Origin: Planctomycetota bacterium
Lineage (GTDB): Bacteria > Planctomycetota > Planctomycetia > Planctomycetales > Planctomycetaceae
Assembly (NCBI GenBank): GCA_024278285.1
Contig: JAJRTM010000169.1
Coordinates: 1-11,315, forward strand
Length of the DNA: 11,315 bases
Direction: 5' to 3'
The notes beneath the pieces were generated by a model, which was not told the origin of the DNA, made no database searches, and worked only from the letters and a program-made list of their open reading frames with translations. Below, one piece after another: positions 1 through 7,786 of this stretch; the first letter of the stretch is position 1; every line of letters begins with the position of its first letter. The position numbers and the translations under genes were made by a program.

Positions 1-629
1 CCGGCATCCAGAACTGCACTTTCCATCGAGACGCCGGGAGGCCAGGAACCTCGCACAATTTTTACAATCCAGCCAACAAATGGGGGAGCCATGAATTCGT
101 ATTCGTGCACTGGTACAAGATGGTGTGGCACTTCAACTGCGGTCATTGCTCCATAAATGCAGACCGGGATCGCGACGACTAACCCTGCCAGCGGACCTGC
201 AATCGCAATATCAAACAATACTTTCCGCTCTTCCCGTCCGCCTTGACGGACAATAACTGCTCCGAATGTGCCAAGGGGGGTGAAAGGCATCGGTAAAAAA
301 TACGGCGGCGAAACCGGCACACGGTAAATCAACGAAGTAATATAATGCCCCATCTCATGAGCCAGCAGAATCAACATGACCGGAAACATGTAGCCGAAAC
401 CGTTGTTGTAGCGGTTTTCACCAACGTACCAGGTGGAAAGGCACGTCGCAAAAAAAAGACCAAACGCCCACAGAAATGAACGATCTTGCCAGAACTTCTT
501 TTTTTTCGCGGGACGAGTTGAAGCTGTCCCCACATCTTGTACAACAACCTGCCGTCCATCAGGAAATATAAGAACTTCCGGGATTTTCTTCCCCTGTGAA
601 TCGGTTGACTGCTCTTGAGAGTGATCCAT
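1..629 (-). CDS. Site-2-type M50 zinc metalloprotease (partial, C-terminus off the left edge)
   Basis: This is a membrane-embedded zinc protease of the M50/site-2 group, which cuts substrates within or next to the membrane. 209 complete residues are visible. Residues 1-50 are a polar cytoplasmic-type leader with a lysine cluster (AKKKK, 41-45). Hydrophobic segments follow at about 53-69, 79-99 and 140-162. The zinc-binding motif HEMGH lies at 91-95 with the catalytic Glu at 92. It is followed by the family-like stretch FLPMPFTPLGTFGAVI (111-126) and FDIAIAGPLAG (139-149). The second metal-binding Asp motif should lie in the missing C-terminal part. The closest resemblance I recognise is the EGY1-like branch. 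The ATG at 629 is preceded by AGGA three bases upstream, and an in-frame stop lies about 25 bases further up. It sits 119 bases downstream of the TolC-family gene on the same strand, so co-transcription is possible but not shown. The substrate is unknown. Confidence 0.9.
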   Translation of the reverse strand, partial: MDHSQEQSTDSQGKKIPEVLIFPDGRQVVVQDVGTASTRPAKKKKFWQDRSFLWAFGLFFATCLSTWYVGENRYNNGFGYMFPVMLILLAHEMGHYITSLIYRVPVSPPYFLPMPFTPLGTFGAVIVRQGGREERKVLFDIAIAGPLAGLVVAIPVCIYGAMTAVEVPHHLVPVHEYEFMAPPFVGWIVKIVRGSWPPGVSMESAVLDA

Positions 630-748
630 AATTCCTGCTTGCTTGCTCTGATATCATTACGGGGACTAGGCGTATTATTACAGGATTTTCGTGCAAGGAA
701 AGGGAACGTCAGTCAGCATTTATTAATTAGGCCCGGCAAAGCCCGAAG

Positions 749-2980
749 TTAAGGGACAAGACTTGCTGGAGAAAGAGGAAGTTTGCTGGAAGAAGCAGCA
801 GGCGTATCGGTTTGGGTGTTGTCCATCAAACCTGGTTCTGGAATGATAATCGGCTGCGGCATTTGCTCTGCTGATCCTGTCAGATCTTCCTGAAGGTAAT
901 GACCATTGAGTGGGTGAGCTTCATAGAGAACTTCATTATCGACAGCAGGATTCAATCCGTTACTGATAACGCGAGGCGGGTTCATGAAATAGGGGGTACT
1001 CGGTTTCTTTTTACGCGATTCAAACTGTGCAGCATGGTTCTGCGCTGCCTGCGACCAGGCGCCTTCGGAAAGTTGAACGCCACAATATTCCAGATAAGTA
1101 CCTTTTTCGTATTGAACATTTCTAACGGAAAAATTGTAATCAATGATCGCTTTATAGTAGCTTGTTTTGGCAGATGAGTATCGTCGTTGAGCTTCCAGCA
1201 CCAAATTAACTGGTGATTTATCAGCTTCGTAAGAGGCGACCATCGCTTCAACCTGATCGTTAGCTGCCTGCAAACGATGCCCGACAGTTTGCAGCACTTC
1301 CCAGGCGCGATCAACTTCCGACATCGCGTTGCTTAAATCGTGAACGACGAGTCGTTGCTGTTCCTGAAGAATTTTACGAGACCTGGCCAGTTGAAATTCG
1401 GCATTTCGAATTCCCGTATGCGCCCGACGATTCCCCAGGGGAACATCCAGTTCAACGCCAAGTTGCCATTCCTGAAATCTTCCACTGGCCAAGTTTTGCA
1501 ATGCCGAATCGAAAGGAGGCGCCCCGCCACTGCTGGGGTTGGTTAAGGTTTCGCCAAAGCCTCTCCAGCGATAAAGGGCAACAACATCGAGCTTGGGCAA
1601 CAACAGCTTTTTGGCTGCAATTAATTCCAGTTCCTTTTGTTTGACGACCCATTTTTGTCGGCGAAGTTCTGGTCGTTTTTGAATCGTTTCACTTAAATTC
1701 GCCTCCCAGTTAAGCTCAACAGGTGCGCGGAGAGGTTCATCCGTTGGACGAATAATGCGATTATCGTTAATGGGTAAGCCAATCAGATAACGCAATCGAC
1801 GTTCGGAAGTTAACAGGCCACCGGTCGCCTTGAATGTGCCTGCAGAACTGCCGTTGTGTGTGCGTGTGCTATCCAGCATACGTCCGTTGAGGGCATTTTG
1901 AACATCCTCCTGAAAACGGAAATACTGTTCTCGCGCTTGTGCTTCTTTATCGGCTTCCCCACCTGATCGTCCGAGTTGATTCAACGCATCCAGGCGTCGC
2001 CAAAGTTCCAGTGACGCATCTCGAGCCGCAATTTTTGCGTCGAGATCGCGATATGCAAAATATAAATCCCAGTAACTGTTCTCAACATCTGCGATAAAAT
2101 CTCGAACAGAAATTTCAAAATCACTTTGTGAGATATCCGTATTCGTGCGCGCAATTAAGACTCCGTTATACACGCCGGGGGATTTACTGCTGCCCACCGT
2201 TTGCCAATATTCAACACCATAACCTCGCAATAAAGGTTGACGAAATTCTGTTTCCAGAATTGAATTCCAGGCTCCCGGAAAAGAGTTACCTGGTGCGTTG
2301 TTTTTATCGTAGTCTGTCAGTTGACGCAAAAAGAATTCCGTTCCTGATGCACTCTGCTTGGATAGCTGAGTCTGCATGACGGTTGCCTTTTGTGTCAATA
2401 ACCGAGTTCCCCCACCAAAGAAAACATTGTTCAAGGCACGGTCGTTATTCTGATGAAAAACCGAAGCGGCAAATGAAGTATCAAAGGCGCTCAAGGCTGC
2501 TTGCACACCAAAACGTGGGTCTGTTTCACGGATCGCAGGATCGAAAGATGTAATCGCAGACCCCGGCGAACGCAGGATCGTTCCCCCCAGATCTCGCATC
2601 ACTTTGGAATGCTGAATAGCCAGATGGACAACTTCCTGCAAAGAAAGATTCCACGATTCCATTTTGGATATATCAGTTTTCAAACTGAACGGCACCGTAT
2701 TCAAGCCAGCGTCTGTTTCAACCGGTTGGTCGAGATCTGGGTATTCGATTTGAGCTGCTGCAAGCTGATAATGAGTATGAGTCTGGTCAGAAAGGGGGTC
2801 TGTTCGATTCGACAACCATTGGCAGCCAGAAAAAACGATCAGGGAGAATAGGAAAAAACACTTCGTGCAGAGCGCGCATCGCGAACCAGTTCCGAAACGA
2901 TTCGGAAATTGAAACAGGCTGTATCTATCCCGTTTTTTTTGCACGTTGAACTGCCCGTCCCTGGGCGAAGTGGTTTCCAT
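749..2980 (-). CDS. TolC-family outer-membrane efflux protein (probable lipoprotein)
   Basis: This is an outer-membrane factor: such proteins form a trimeric beta-barrel and alpha-helical tunnel that exports substrates passed on by an inner-membrane pump through a periplasmic adaptor. From the ATG at 2980 it has 743 residues, longer than the usual 450-500. Family marks are the strand FRQPLLRGYG (246-255), the long helix VRDFIADVENSYWDLYFAYRDL (about 293-313), a second repeat strand with LGVELDVPLGNRR (507-519), and the helices after it to about 625. A hydrophobic stretch ending LIVFSGC (47-53) looks like a lipoprotein signal with Cys53 as the modified residue, although Phe at -3 is atypical. 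The last 90 or so residues are a low-complexity, proline-rich tail. The frame stays open to a GTG at 3025, giving 758 residues. ATG 2980 is preferred because GGAAGA precedes it, but a GTG at 2944 is also possible. The gene is divergent from the adaptor gene at 3289, its likely partner. Confidence 0.9.
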   Translation of the reverse strand: METTSPRDGQFNVQKKRDRYSLFQFPNRFGTGSRCALCTKCFFLFSLIVFSGCQWLSNRTDPLSDQTHTHYQLAAAQIEYPDLDQPVETDAGLNTVPFSLKTDISKMESWNLSLQEVVHLAIQHSKVMRDLGGTILRSPGSAITSFDPAIRETDPRFGVQAALSAFDTSFAASVFHQNNDRALNNVFFGGGTRLLTQKATVMQTQLSKQSASGTEFFLRQLTDYDKNNAPGNSFPGAWNSILETEFRQPLLRGYGVEYWQTVGSSKSPGVYNGVLIARTNTDISQSDFEISVRDFIADVENSYWDLYFAYRDLDAKIAARDASLELWRRLDALNQLGRSGGEADKEAQAREQYFRFQEDVQNALNGRMLDSTRTHNGSSAGTFKATGGLLTSERRLRYLIGLPINDNRIIRPTDEPLRAPVELNWEANLSETIQKRPELRRQKWVVKQKELELIAAKKLLLPKLDVVALYRWRGFGETLTNPSSGGAPPFDSALQNLASGRFQEWQLGVELDVPLGNRRAHTGIRNAEFQLARSRKILQEQQRLVVHDLSNAMSEVDRAWEVLQTVGHRLQAANDQVEAMVASYEADKSPVNLVLEAQRRYSSAKTSYYKAIIDYNFSVRNVQYEKGTYLEYCGVQLSEGAWSQAAQNHAAQFESRKKKPSTPYFMNPPRVISNGLNPAVDNEVLYEAHPLNGHYLQEDLTGSAEQMPQPIIIPEPGLMDNTQTDTPAASSSKLPLSPASLVP

Positions 2981-3105
2981 AATCTTCCAGCGCAATTGCT
3001 GCGCACAAGCTGAGTATCGGACCACTAAAGGACTTAACTGTGCAGAAGCTATCAGGAAGAAGGTGCTTTAGCCGGAATCATCCACATTTCTTACCCGCCT
3101 TTCCT

Positions 3106-3114
3106 ATTATCACA
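3106..3114 (-). promoter_or_regulatory. Possible extended -10 element for the TolC-family gene
   Basis: Read on the minus strand this is TGTGATAAT, an extended -10-like element (TG plus GATAAT). It lies about 125 bases before the ATG at 2980. The sequence where a -35 box is expected (ATTTGG, 3129-3134) matches the consensus poorly, so this is only a candidate. Confidence 0.25.
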
Positions 3115-3258
3115 CTGAGTTTACTCCCCCAAATAGGTTTTGGCGAAATATAGGCCATTTAGAAACTGAGATATTCATTCTCCTGAAAAATATCGCATAT
3201 CCTGCTAAGGTATCTTGCCTGTAAACAAATGGGAGAAAGGTGACTCGTTCTTCTTTTG

Positions 3259-3283
3259 TGAAACTGTTTTTAATGAAACTGTT
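3259..3283 (+). repeat. Tandem 10-base direct repeat upstream of the adaptor gene
   Basis: TGAAACTGTT occurs at 3259-3268 and again at 3274-3283, with a period of 15 bases, ending 5 bases before the adaptor start codon. It could be a protein-binding site or a chance duplication. No known operator was recognised. Confidence 0.5.
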
Positions 3284-3288
3284 AATCA

Positions 3289-5091
3289 ATGCCCAGCAAA
3301 TTGCAACTTTTAATTCAGGAGTTGAATGAGAAGCATTTGCACGCTTGCGCCTGGATTTTGTGGGAACCAGTCGGAACAAATGTATTTCAAGTTGTTTCTC
3401 AATCGGGATTTGGGACTGGCAATTTGCAGCAAATAACCGCTGCATGGGAGGGGCATGATGAATTACTTCAGCAGGTTTTAACAACAAAAACGATTCGGCG
3501 AGCCTCTGCGAACAGCGAGCAAATTCAAGAATCAAATTCGGCAACATTAAGTTTGCTCGTAGCGGCTGTTGTTTCACAAGGTAAAGTGACAAACTTGCTG
3601 GAACTATTTTTTCAGGATCCCGATCAGCTCGAAGTTGTTCTCCAGGGTAATTCTTTAGAGAAGAGTCTTTCACAAATTGCGGAAGTTTTATCAACCGACA
3701 TTTCTTCCACGCCAATGCAGCAAAATGAACTGGCTGTTTATCTTGCTGAACTGGTATCGCAAACTGCCTCTGAGCGCTTGCCGCACGTTATTTCAAATGC
3801 GATCTGTACCCGGTATGAAGCCGGTCGATGCAGCCTGTTTTCTCTCGTAGATCAATCGGTTCGACTTCAAGGAATCAGCGGGCATCCCGACTACGAATCT
3901 CGTTCTGAAATTATTCGACATTTACATGAAGTTGTTCGTCATCATTCGGGTTCTCTTGCGGTTCAAAATTCATTGTTGTCACTCTCCAAAGAATCACTTA
4001 ATCAACTGAAATCAGAATCAGCATTTCTGATCCGACTTGATCAAGTATTTCAAGTTGCTGGTTCCACACAGCGGCAATCTGGAGTGATGTTTGTTGAATA
4101 TTTTGAGAAGAATTGCGATCGTTTGCTTGAAGAAGAACTGCTCGAAACGCTTCCTCTTTGGAAGATGACGATTCAATCGTCTCGCCCCAAACTTAGCGGT
4201 GCTGGTCAATCATCAAAGCGAACGACTTTCATTTCATTAATTGTTTTGGCAATAATTTTCCTGCTTGTTTTCCTGCGTGTTGATCTGACAATACGTGCTT
4301 CCGGGCAAGTCGTACCTGCAACGAGACATCACTTGTTTGCTCCCGAGTCGGGGTTGATCAAAATAGAAGATCTTCACCTGCCTGCATCCGGACATGTTTC
4401 TTCCAAACAACATTTACTGACGATTACCAGTCAGGAACTGGCTCTGCAACTTAGTCAACAGGAAGGGAAAATCGCGACACTGACAGAAGAAATACGCAGC
4501 TTAAAAAACCGAAGACCCGAGCGACTCAGTGAAAGATCACCACGAATGACCATCGATCAGGATGTCAGTATTCGATTAGCACAAATATCAACACAACTTG
4601 CGGGACTGCATAAGGAAAAAGAGTTGCTGGAACAAAGAATCGAATCGCTGCAAATTCTTAGTCCACATCGGGGGAGGCTGTTGAGTTGGGACGCCGAGCA
4701 TCAACTGGCTGGTCGTCCCGTCACCCGTGGGCAACTTTTGCTGACCATTGGAGATAGTGAAGGTGAATGGGAAGTCCTGGCTGATGTTGCCGGGAATGAC
4801 CTGGGACCGTTAAAGAGAGCCAGGGAACAAAAAGTAATCCCATTTACGATGAAACTGGATGCAGATTCCAACCGAAAATGGGAGGGCACACTGACAACAA
4901 TTTCGCCAATCGTTCTTCAGCAAACTTCCGATGAATTCGTCCTGCCGGTAACGGGGAGACTCTCTCAGGAAATCACGGAAGTTCTCCCCGGTTCTCGAAT
5001 AACAATGCGAATCTCCTGCGGCAAGTACCCACTTGGTTACGTCCTCTTCCGTGGCCCGATTGATACCATTCGCAATTTCATATCTTGGTAG
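3289..5091 (+). CDS. HlyD-type periplasmic adaptor with cytoplasmic GAF-like domains
   Basis: This is a membrane fusion (periplasmic adaptor) protein, the class that links an inner-membrane exporter to a TolC-type channel. It has 600 residues. Residues 15-120 resemble a GAF fold, ending in a GKVTNLLELFF strand typical of GAF domains. Residues 150-285 look like a second GAF domain, with a predicted linker helix at each end. One membrane segment follows (313-330, SLIVLAIIFLLVFL), so the first half should be cytoplasmic and the second half periplasmic. The periplasmic part has the first lipoyl half (346-380), a short helical hairpin with coiled-coil character (382-455), the second lipoyl half (456-490), and a beta-barrel region to about 575. 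The ATG at 3289 directly follows an in-frame TAA at 3283, so the start cannot lie further upstream, and no good Shine-Dalgarno is visible. It is divergent from the TolC-family gene and convergent with the LspA fusion gene. No ABC, RND or MFS pump gene is in the window. The adaptor assignment is firm; the GAF domains are inferred from pattern. Confidence 0.85.
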   Translation: MPSKLQLLIQELNEKHLHACAWILWEPVGTNVFQVVSQSGFGTGNLQQITAAWEGHDELLQQVLTTKTIRRASANSEQIQESNSATLSLLVAAVVSQGKVTNLLELFFQDPDQLEVVLQGNSLEKSLSQIAEVLSTDISSTPMQQNELAVYLAELVSQTASERLPHVISNAICTRYEAGRCSLFSLVDQSVRLQGISGHPDYESRSEIIRHLHEVVRHHSGSLAVQNSLLSLSKESLNQLKSESAFLIRLDQVFQVAGSTQRQSGVMFVEYFEKNCDRLLEEELLETLPLWKMTIQSSRPKLSGAGQSSKRTTFISLIVLAIIFLLVFLRVDLTIRASGQVVPATRHHLFAPESGLIKIEDLHLPASGHVSSKQHLLTITSQELALQLSQQEGKIATLTEEIRSLKNRRPERLSERSPRMTIDQDVSIRLAQISTQLAGLHKEKELLEQRIESLQILSPHRGRLLSWDAEHQLAGRPVTRGQLLLTIGDSEGEWEVLADVAGNDLGPLKRAREQKVIPFTMKLDADSNRKWEGTLTTISPIVLQQTSDEFVLPVTGRLSQEITEVLPGSRITMRISCGKYPLGYVLFRGPIDTIRNFISW

Positions 5092-5133
5092 CCACAAAGC
5101 TGGAGCTTGCCTTGGTTTATACGTTAAAAGAAT

Positions 5134-6687
5134 TCAATTGAGTGCAAATCTTTGTTTTGCTTCTTCTCGCAATTTATTTCCGGAATCGATTTGTCCGAGA
5201 GATTCTAAATTTTTAGCAGCACGCAATGTTGCCTCATTCGTTAAGCTGATGTTTCGAGAATCTATGATTGTGAGCCAGAGAAACCGGGCGGCTGCGAGGT
5301 CGAGTTGAACCTGTTTTTCGTATCCCTGGGCAAGCAGAAACATTGGCCCCGCCCAGTAACTGTCGGGAAGTTTGTGAAGTTGATTCTCCCAACGGTTCAA
5401 ATCTCCATCGCTGAGATTTCCGGAAGCAAGTCGAACGCGCCATAGCTGGCAGCGAGCAAGATTCCTGAGGTCGGTATCAGGAGCATAAAGTAATTCTTTC
5501 AGTACTTTCTCTGCTCTGGGTTTCCAATCAGGTAACTGTAACAACCAACTGGCTGTGATTAACCGGGTCGTTAAGTCGGAAGAGGTCAGTTCTCGAATGG
5601 CAAACAGGCGATCTTCATCAGATGATTTTCCAGCTCGCCATTGGAGCGGAATGATATCGAGGTTTCTCGATAAGGGATCGCTTTTTTTCATCGCAACATA
5701 CTGCAAAGCGGCGGTACTCCACTGTTCTAAATTAACTGCACATTCAACAGCTAACGCCATTAATTCCCGGCGAACCCACGGGCGAGACTCTGCAATAAGT
5801 GCCTGGTTTATCGATTGAATTGCCTTTTCGAACTCTCGTTTTTCCATCTGTTGAATCGCTTGTTGATGTGACTTCAGATAAAACGCTTCGAAAGCAAGAA
5901 TCTGGTTTTGATCGAGTTCATTAATTGTATCGGGGGTATTGAGCCGGAAAGTCATCTTCTGTGAATTATAGTCGAGGATTTTCCCTGTGATTGCCACCTG
6001 TCCGCCTCTTTTACCCGCTCGATACAAAACCGTATCTGCGAGAATATCAGGAACGTGCAGAACAATGGTGAAAAAACCAACCAGCAGGAACAAGCAAAAG
6101 GTTTTGGCAGTATTGACCTCAGCACAAATGGATGAGGTTTTATCAGTTTTTGTTTCACTCACTTCTTTGGAGGCGACTTCCGGTTCGATAAACGATAGGA
6201 AAAACAGGGCGATAACACCCCCGGTTACCCAGACATCAGCCAGATTAAAAATCCCGCTTCTGAGCGAACCGATTCCAATATTCAAGAAATCGATAACCAC
6301 GCCCGAGTAGCAGACACGGTCAATCAAATTCCCAATCCCACCTGCAAGAATAACGCCCAGTACAATTCGCTGACGGCCAGGCATCTCCCGTTTCATCCAT
6401 AGAAAAACAGCAACCGCCAATAATACGATTGCATTAAAAACAACCATCACAAGAAAGCGGACAAACTCTGGAAGTTGCGCCCCAAGGCTTAAAAAGGCTC
6501 CGGAATTTTCCGCATAGGTAAGTCGAAATGTATCCCACGCCCAGGAAAGTACAGGACCATTTTTGAAAGTGGAAATCGCCCACAGTTTACTGGCCTGATC
6601 GAGTATAATAAGCCCGAGTATCATCCCCAGGAATCCTGCGACCCCTCGTCTGGAATGCAGTTGATGTTTGGAAGAAGCCGTCTTCAT
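5134..6687 (-). CDS. lspA: Signal peptidase II (LspA) fused to a C-terminal TPR-like domain
   Basis: The N-terminal 170 residues are lipoprotein signal peptidase II, the inner-membrane aspartic protease that removes signal peptides from lipidated prolipoproteins. Marks seen are LDQASK (29-34), LTYAENSGAF (56-65), GNLIDRV (119-125) with catalytic Asp123, VVIDFLNIG (130-138), and FNLADVWVTGG (147-157) with catalytic Asp151. Four membrane segments fit at about 17-36, 76-97, 106-125 and 149-167. LspA proteins are normally 150-200 residues, but this chain has 517. After a charged linker (168-194) comes a fifth hydrophobic segment (195-212) and then about 300 mostly helical residues with TPR-like spacing (for example 266-300 and 445-512). 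That part resembles a separate exported TPR protein with its own signal peptide. The linker has no ATG; a GTG at residue 176 is possible but lacks support. The ATG at 6687 lies 17 bases after the VWA stop codon, which suggests an operon. The LspA call is firm; the role of the extension is unknown. Confidence 0.92.
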   Translation of the reverse strand: MKTASSKHQLHSRRGVAGFLGMILGLIILDQASKLWAISTFKNGPVLSWAWDTFRLTYAENSGAFLSLGAQLPEFVRFLVMVVFNAIVLLAVAVFLWMKREMPGRQRIVLGVILAGGIGNLIDRVCYSGVVIDFLNIGIGSLRSGIFNLADVWVTGGVIALFFLSFIEPEVASKEVSETKTDKTSSICAEVNTAKTFCLFLLVGFFTIVLHVPDILADTVLYRAGKRGGQVAITGKILDYNSQKMTFRLNTPDTINELDQNQILAFEAFYLKSHQQAIQQMEKREFEKAIQSINQALIAESRPWVRRELMALAVECAVNLEQWSTAALQYVAMKKSDPLSRNLDIIPLQWRAGKSSDEDRLFAIRELTSSDLTTRLITASWLLQLPDWKPRAEKVLKELLYAPDTDLRNLARCQLWRVRLASGNLSDGDLNRWENQLHKLPDSYWAGPMFLLAQGYEKQVQLDLAAARFLWLTIIDSRNISLTNEATLRAAKNLESLGQIDSGNKLREEAKQRFALN

Positions 6688-6704
6688 AAAATGTTACTCA
6701 TCAA

Positions 6705-7676
6705 TTATTTGCCAAACTGCGTGACATTGCGATACCGGTATGTTCCCTCGTTTTGGCGAGCGAGTTTGTGCAGAAAGTTTTCGACATTCGGTTTTATGCC
6801 TTCACCAAATTCAATACAGTGAATCGCAGCTCGTCCATTATTTTTACGTTTAATGTTATCAAGCTTACCGGCTGACAACGCAGTTCCCGCTGCATCAGAC
6901 AGAAAAAAGATGACATCGGGAGAGTAGGAGATTGCTTTTATTAATGCGGGATAATGCGCAGTGGCACCGCTGACACTCATGCCATTGATAAAGGTGCGAG
7001 CACGGGATAAATTCAACGCGGTCGCCCAATGAATTTCCGGTTTTCCACGGCGATCCTTAAACTCAATGATTCCATCATTATAGAATATAATTTGAAATTT
7101 GTGAGTGCTTTCGAGTCGTTCCATACTGGAAAGCATCTCTGCTTTGGCGTACCGAAACGCATTATGCTTATTCATACTGCCAGAACAATCGATCACATAA
7201 AGCAACGTTCGCCCGCTGGTGGCGATACCATAAAATTTAGTCGTTCCGGGAATTCCCGCCGTCGAAGGGGATGGCGGTCGAGATAAAACCTTAGCAATCG
7301 CATCGCTGTGATGTGTACTTGGTTCACTTGGTTTTCCTGGTGTGGGGCCGGGGCCGATGCGTGGTAAGTCAGGAAGTTGCGGGATCGCCTGTGTCATTTC
7401 AGGCAACTCATTCAAAGATTCATTAAGCGATTCCGGCACGGTGGGAAGTTGTTCGGATGTATCCTGCGATGTCTCTTCAGTTTCCTGTGCAGAATCATCA
7501 ACCATATACAGACCGACTTCACGGTAAACATCCGAGGAACCGAAATCACCACGCTGGCCACAACTGTTCATATTGGTAATAATCAACCACGCCAGCCCTG
7601 CATGTATGCACAACGACCCCGCAAACGCCAACGGAGACGCCCAGAAGTTTTTGCGGATAAGAACAGGACTGCTCAC
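6705..7676 (-). CDS. VWA-domain protein with a TonB-like N-terminal membrane anchor
   Basis: This is a single-pass inner-membrane protein with a von Willebrand factor A domain, a fold used for metal-dependent protein binding. It has 323 residues. Residues 13-34 (SPLAFAGSLCIHAGLAWLII and following) form the membrane anchor, with a His in the helix as in TonB-type N-termini. Residues 60-140 are an acidic then Pro/Ser-rich linker. The VWA domain spans about 155-320. Its metal site (MIDAS) looks complete: DCSGS (163-167), a Thr at 239 in SGATAHYP, and Asp261 in FFLSDA. The start is a GTG at 7676; an in-frame TGA lies three codons upstream, no internal ATG fits better, and no Shine-Dalgarno is visible. 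The gene has its own likely promoter (7730-7759) and is followed after 17 bases by the lspA fusion gene, so the two are probably co-transcribed. The binding partner is unknown. Confidence 0.88.
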   Translation of the reverse strand: MSSPVLIRKNFWASPLAFAGSLCIHAGLAWLIITNMNSCGQRGDFGSSDVYREVGLYMVDDSAQETEETSQDTSEQLPTVPESLNESLNELPEMTQAIPQLPDLPRIGPGPTPGKPSEPSTHHSDAIAKVLSRPPSPSTAGIPGTTKFYGIATSGRTLLYVIDCSGSMNKHNAFRYAKAEMLSSMERLESTHKFQIIFYNDGIIEFKDRRGKPEIHWATALNLSRARTFINGMSVSGATAHYPALIKAISYSPDVIFFLSDAAGTALSAGKLDNIKRKNNGRAAIHCIEFGEGIKPNVENFLHKLARQNEGTYRYRNVTQFGK

Positions 7677-7729
7677 AGGAATTCAATCACCGGGCAAAGT
7701 TTTCGAGTGACAATAAAACAGAACAGTCC

Positions 7730-7759
7730 ATTGTACGGCTCATGACACGCAATGGTCAA
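7730..7759 (-). promoter_or_regulatory. Sigma70-like promoter for the VWA-lspA pair
   Basis: On the minus strand TTGACC (7754-7759) and TACAAT (7730-7735) are separated by 18 bases. Each hexamer matches the sigma70 consensus at five of six positions. The expected start of transcription is near 7723, giving a leader of about 47 bases before the GTG at 7676. This is the best promoter candidate in the window, and its position between ptsI and the VWA gene fits a new transcription unit. Confidence 0.6.
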
Positions 7760-7786
7760 CGTCTGTTTTTCCAGGCTCTTCTAGTT

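Larger units (their letters stand above)
2981..3288. promoter_or_regulatory. Divergent intergenic region between the TolC-family and adaptor genes
   Basis: About 308 bases separate the chosen start codons of two divergent genes, so promoters for both should lie here. No convincing complete sigma70 promoter was found for the plus-strand gene. For the minus strand only an extended -10-like element is seen (3106-3114). The adaptor-proximal end holds a 10-base direct repeat (3259-3283). It also holds a GGGAG Shine-Dalgarno-like site (3231-3235) that does not serve the adaptor start. Nothing else was recognised. Confidence 0.5.

Noticed and set aside
630..748. Search for a terminator or promoter between the TolC-family gene and the M50 gene
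   Set aside because: A GC-rich patch lies just after the stop codon at 749, but its bases do not form a stem longer than three pairs, and no clear promoter hexamers were found.
3110..3715. 201-residue open frame on the minus strand
   Set aside because: It overlaps the adaptor gene on the opposite strand for most of its length, has no recognisable motif, and its sequence is explained as antisense to a well-supported protein.
5097..5108. Palindrome AAGCT-GG-AGCTT between the convergent adaptor and lspA fusion genes
   Set aside because: The stem is only five pairs with a two-base loop and no T-run follows, too weak to call a shared terminator although the position would suit one.
7377..7745. 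122-residue open frame on the plus strand
   Set aside because: It is antisense to the N-terminal half of the VWA gene and its promoter region, and shows no domain or signal.
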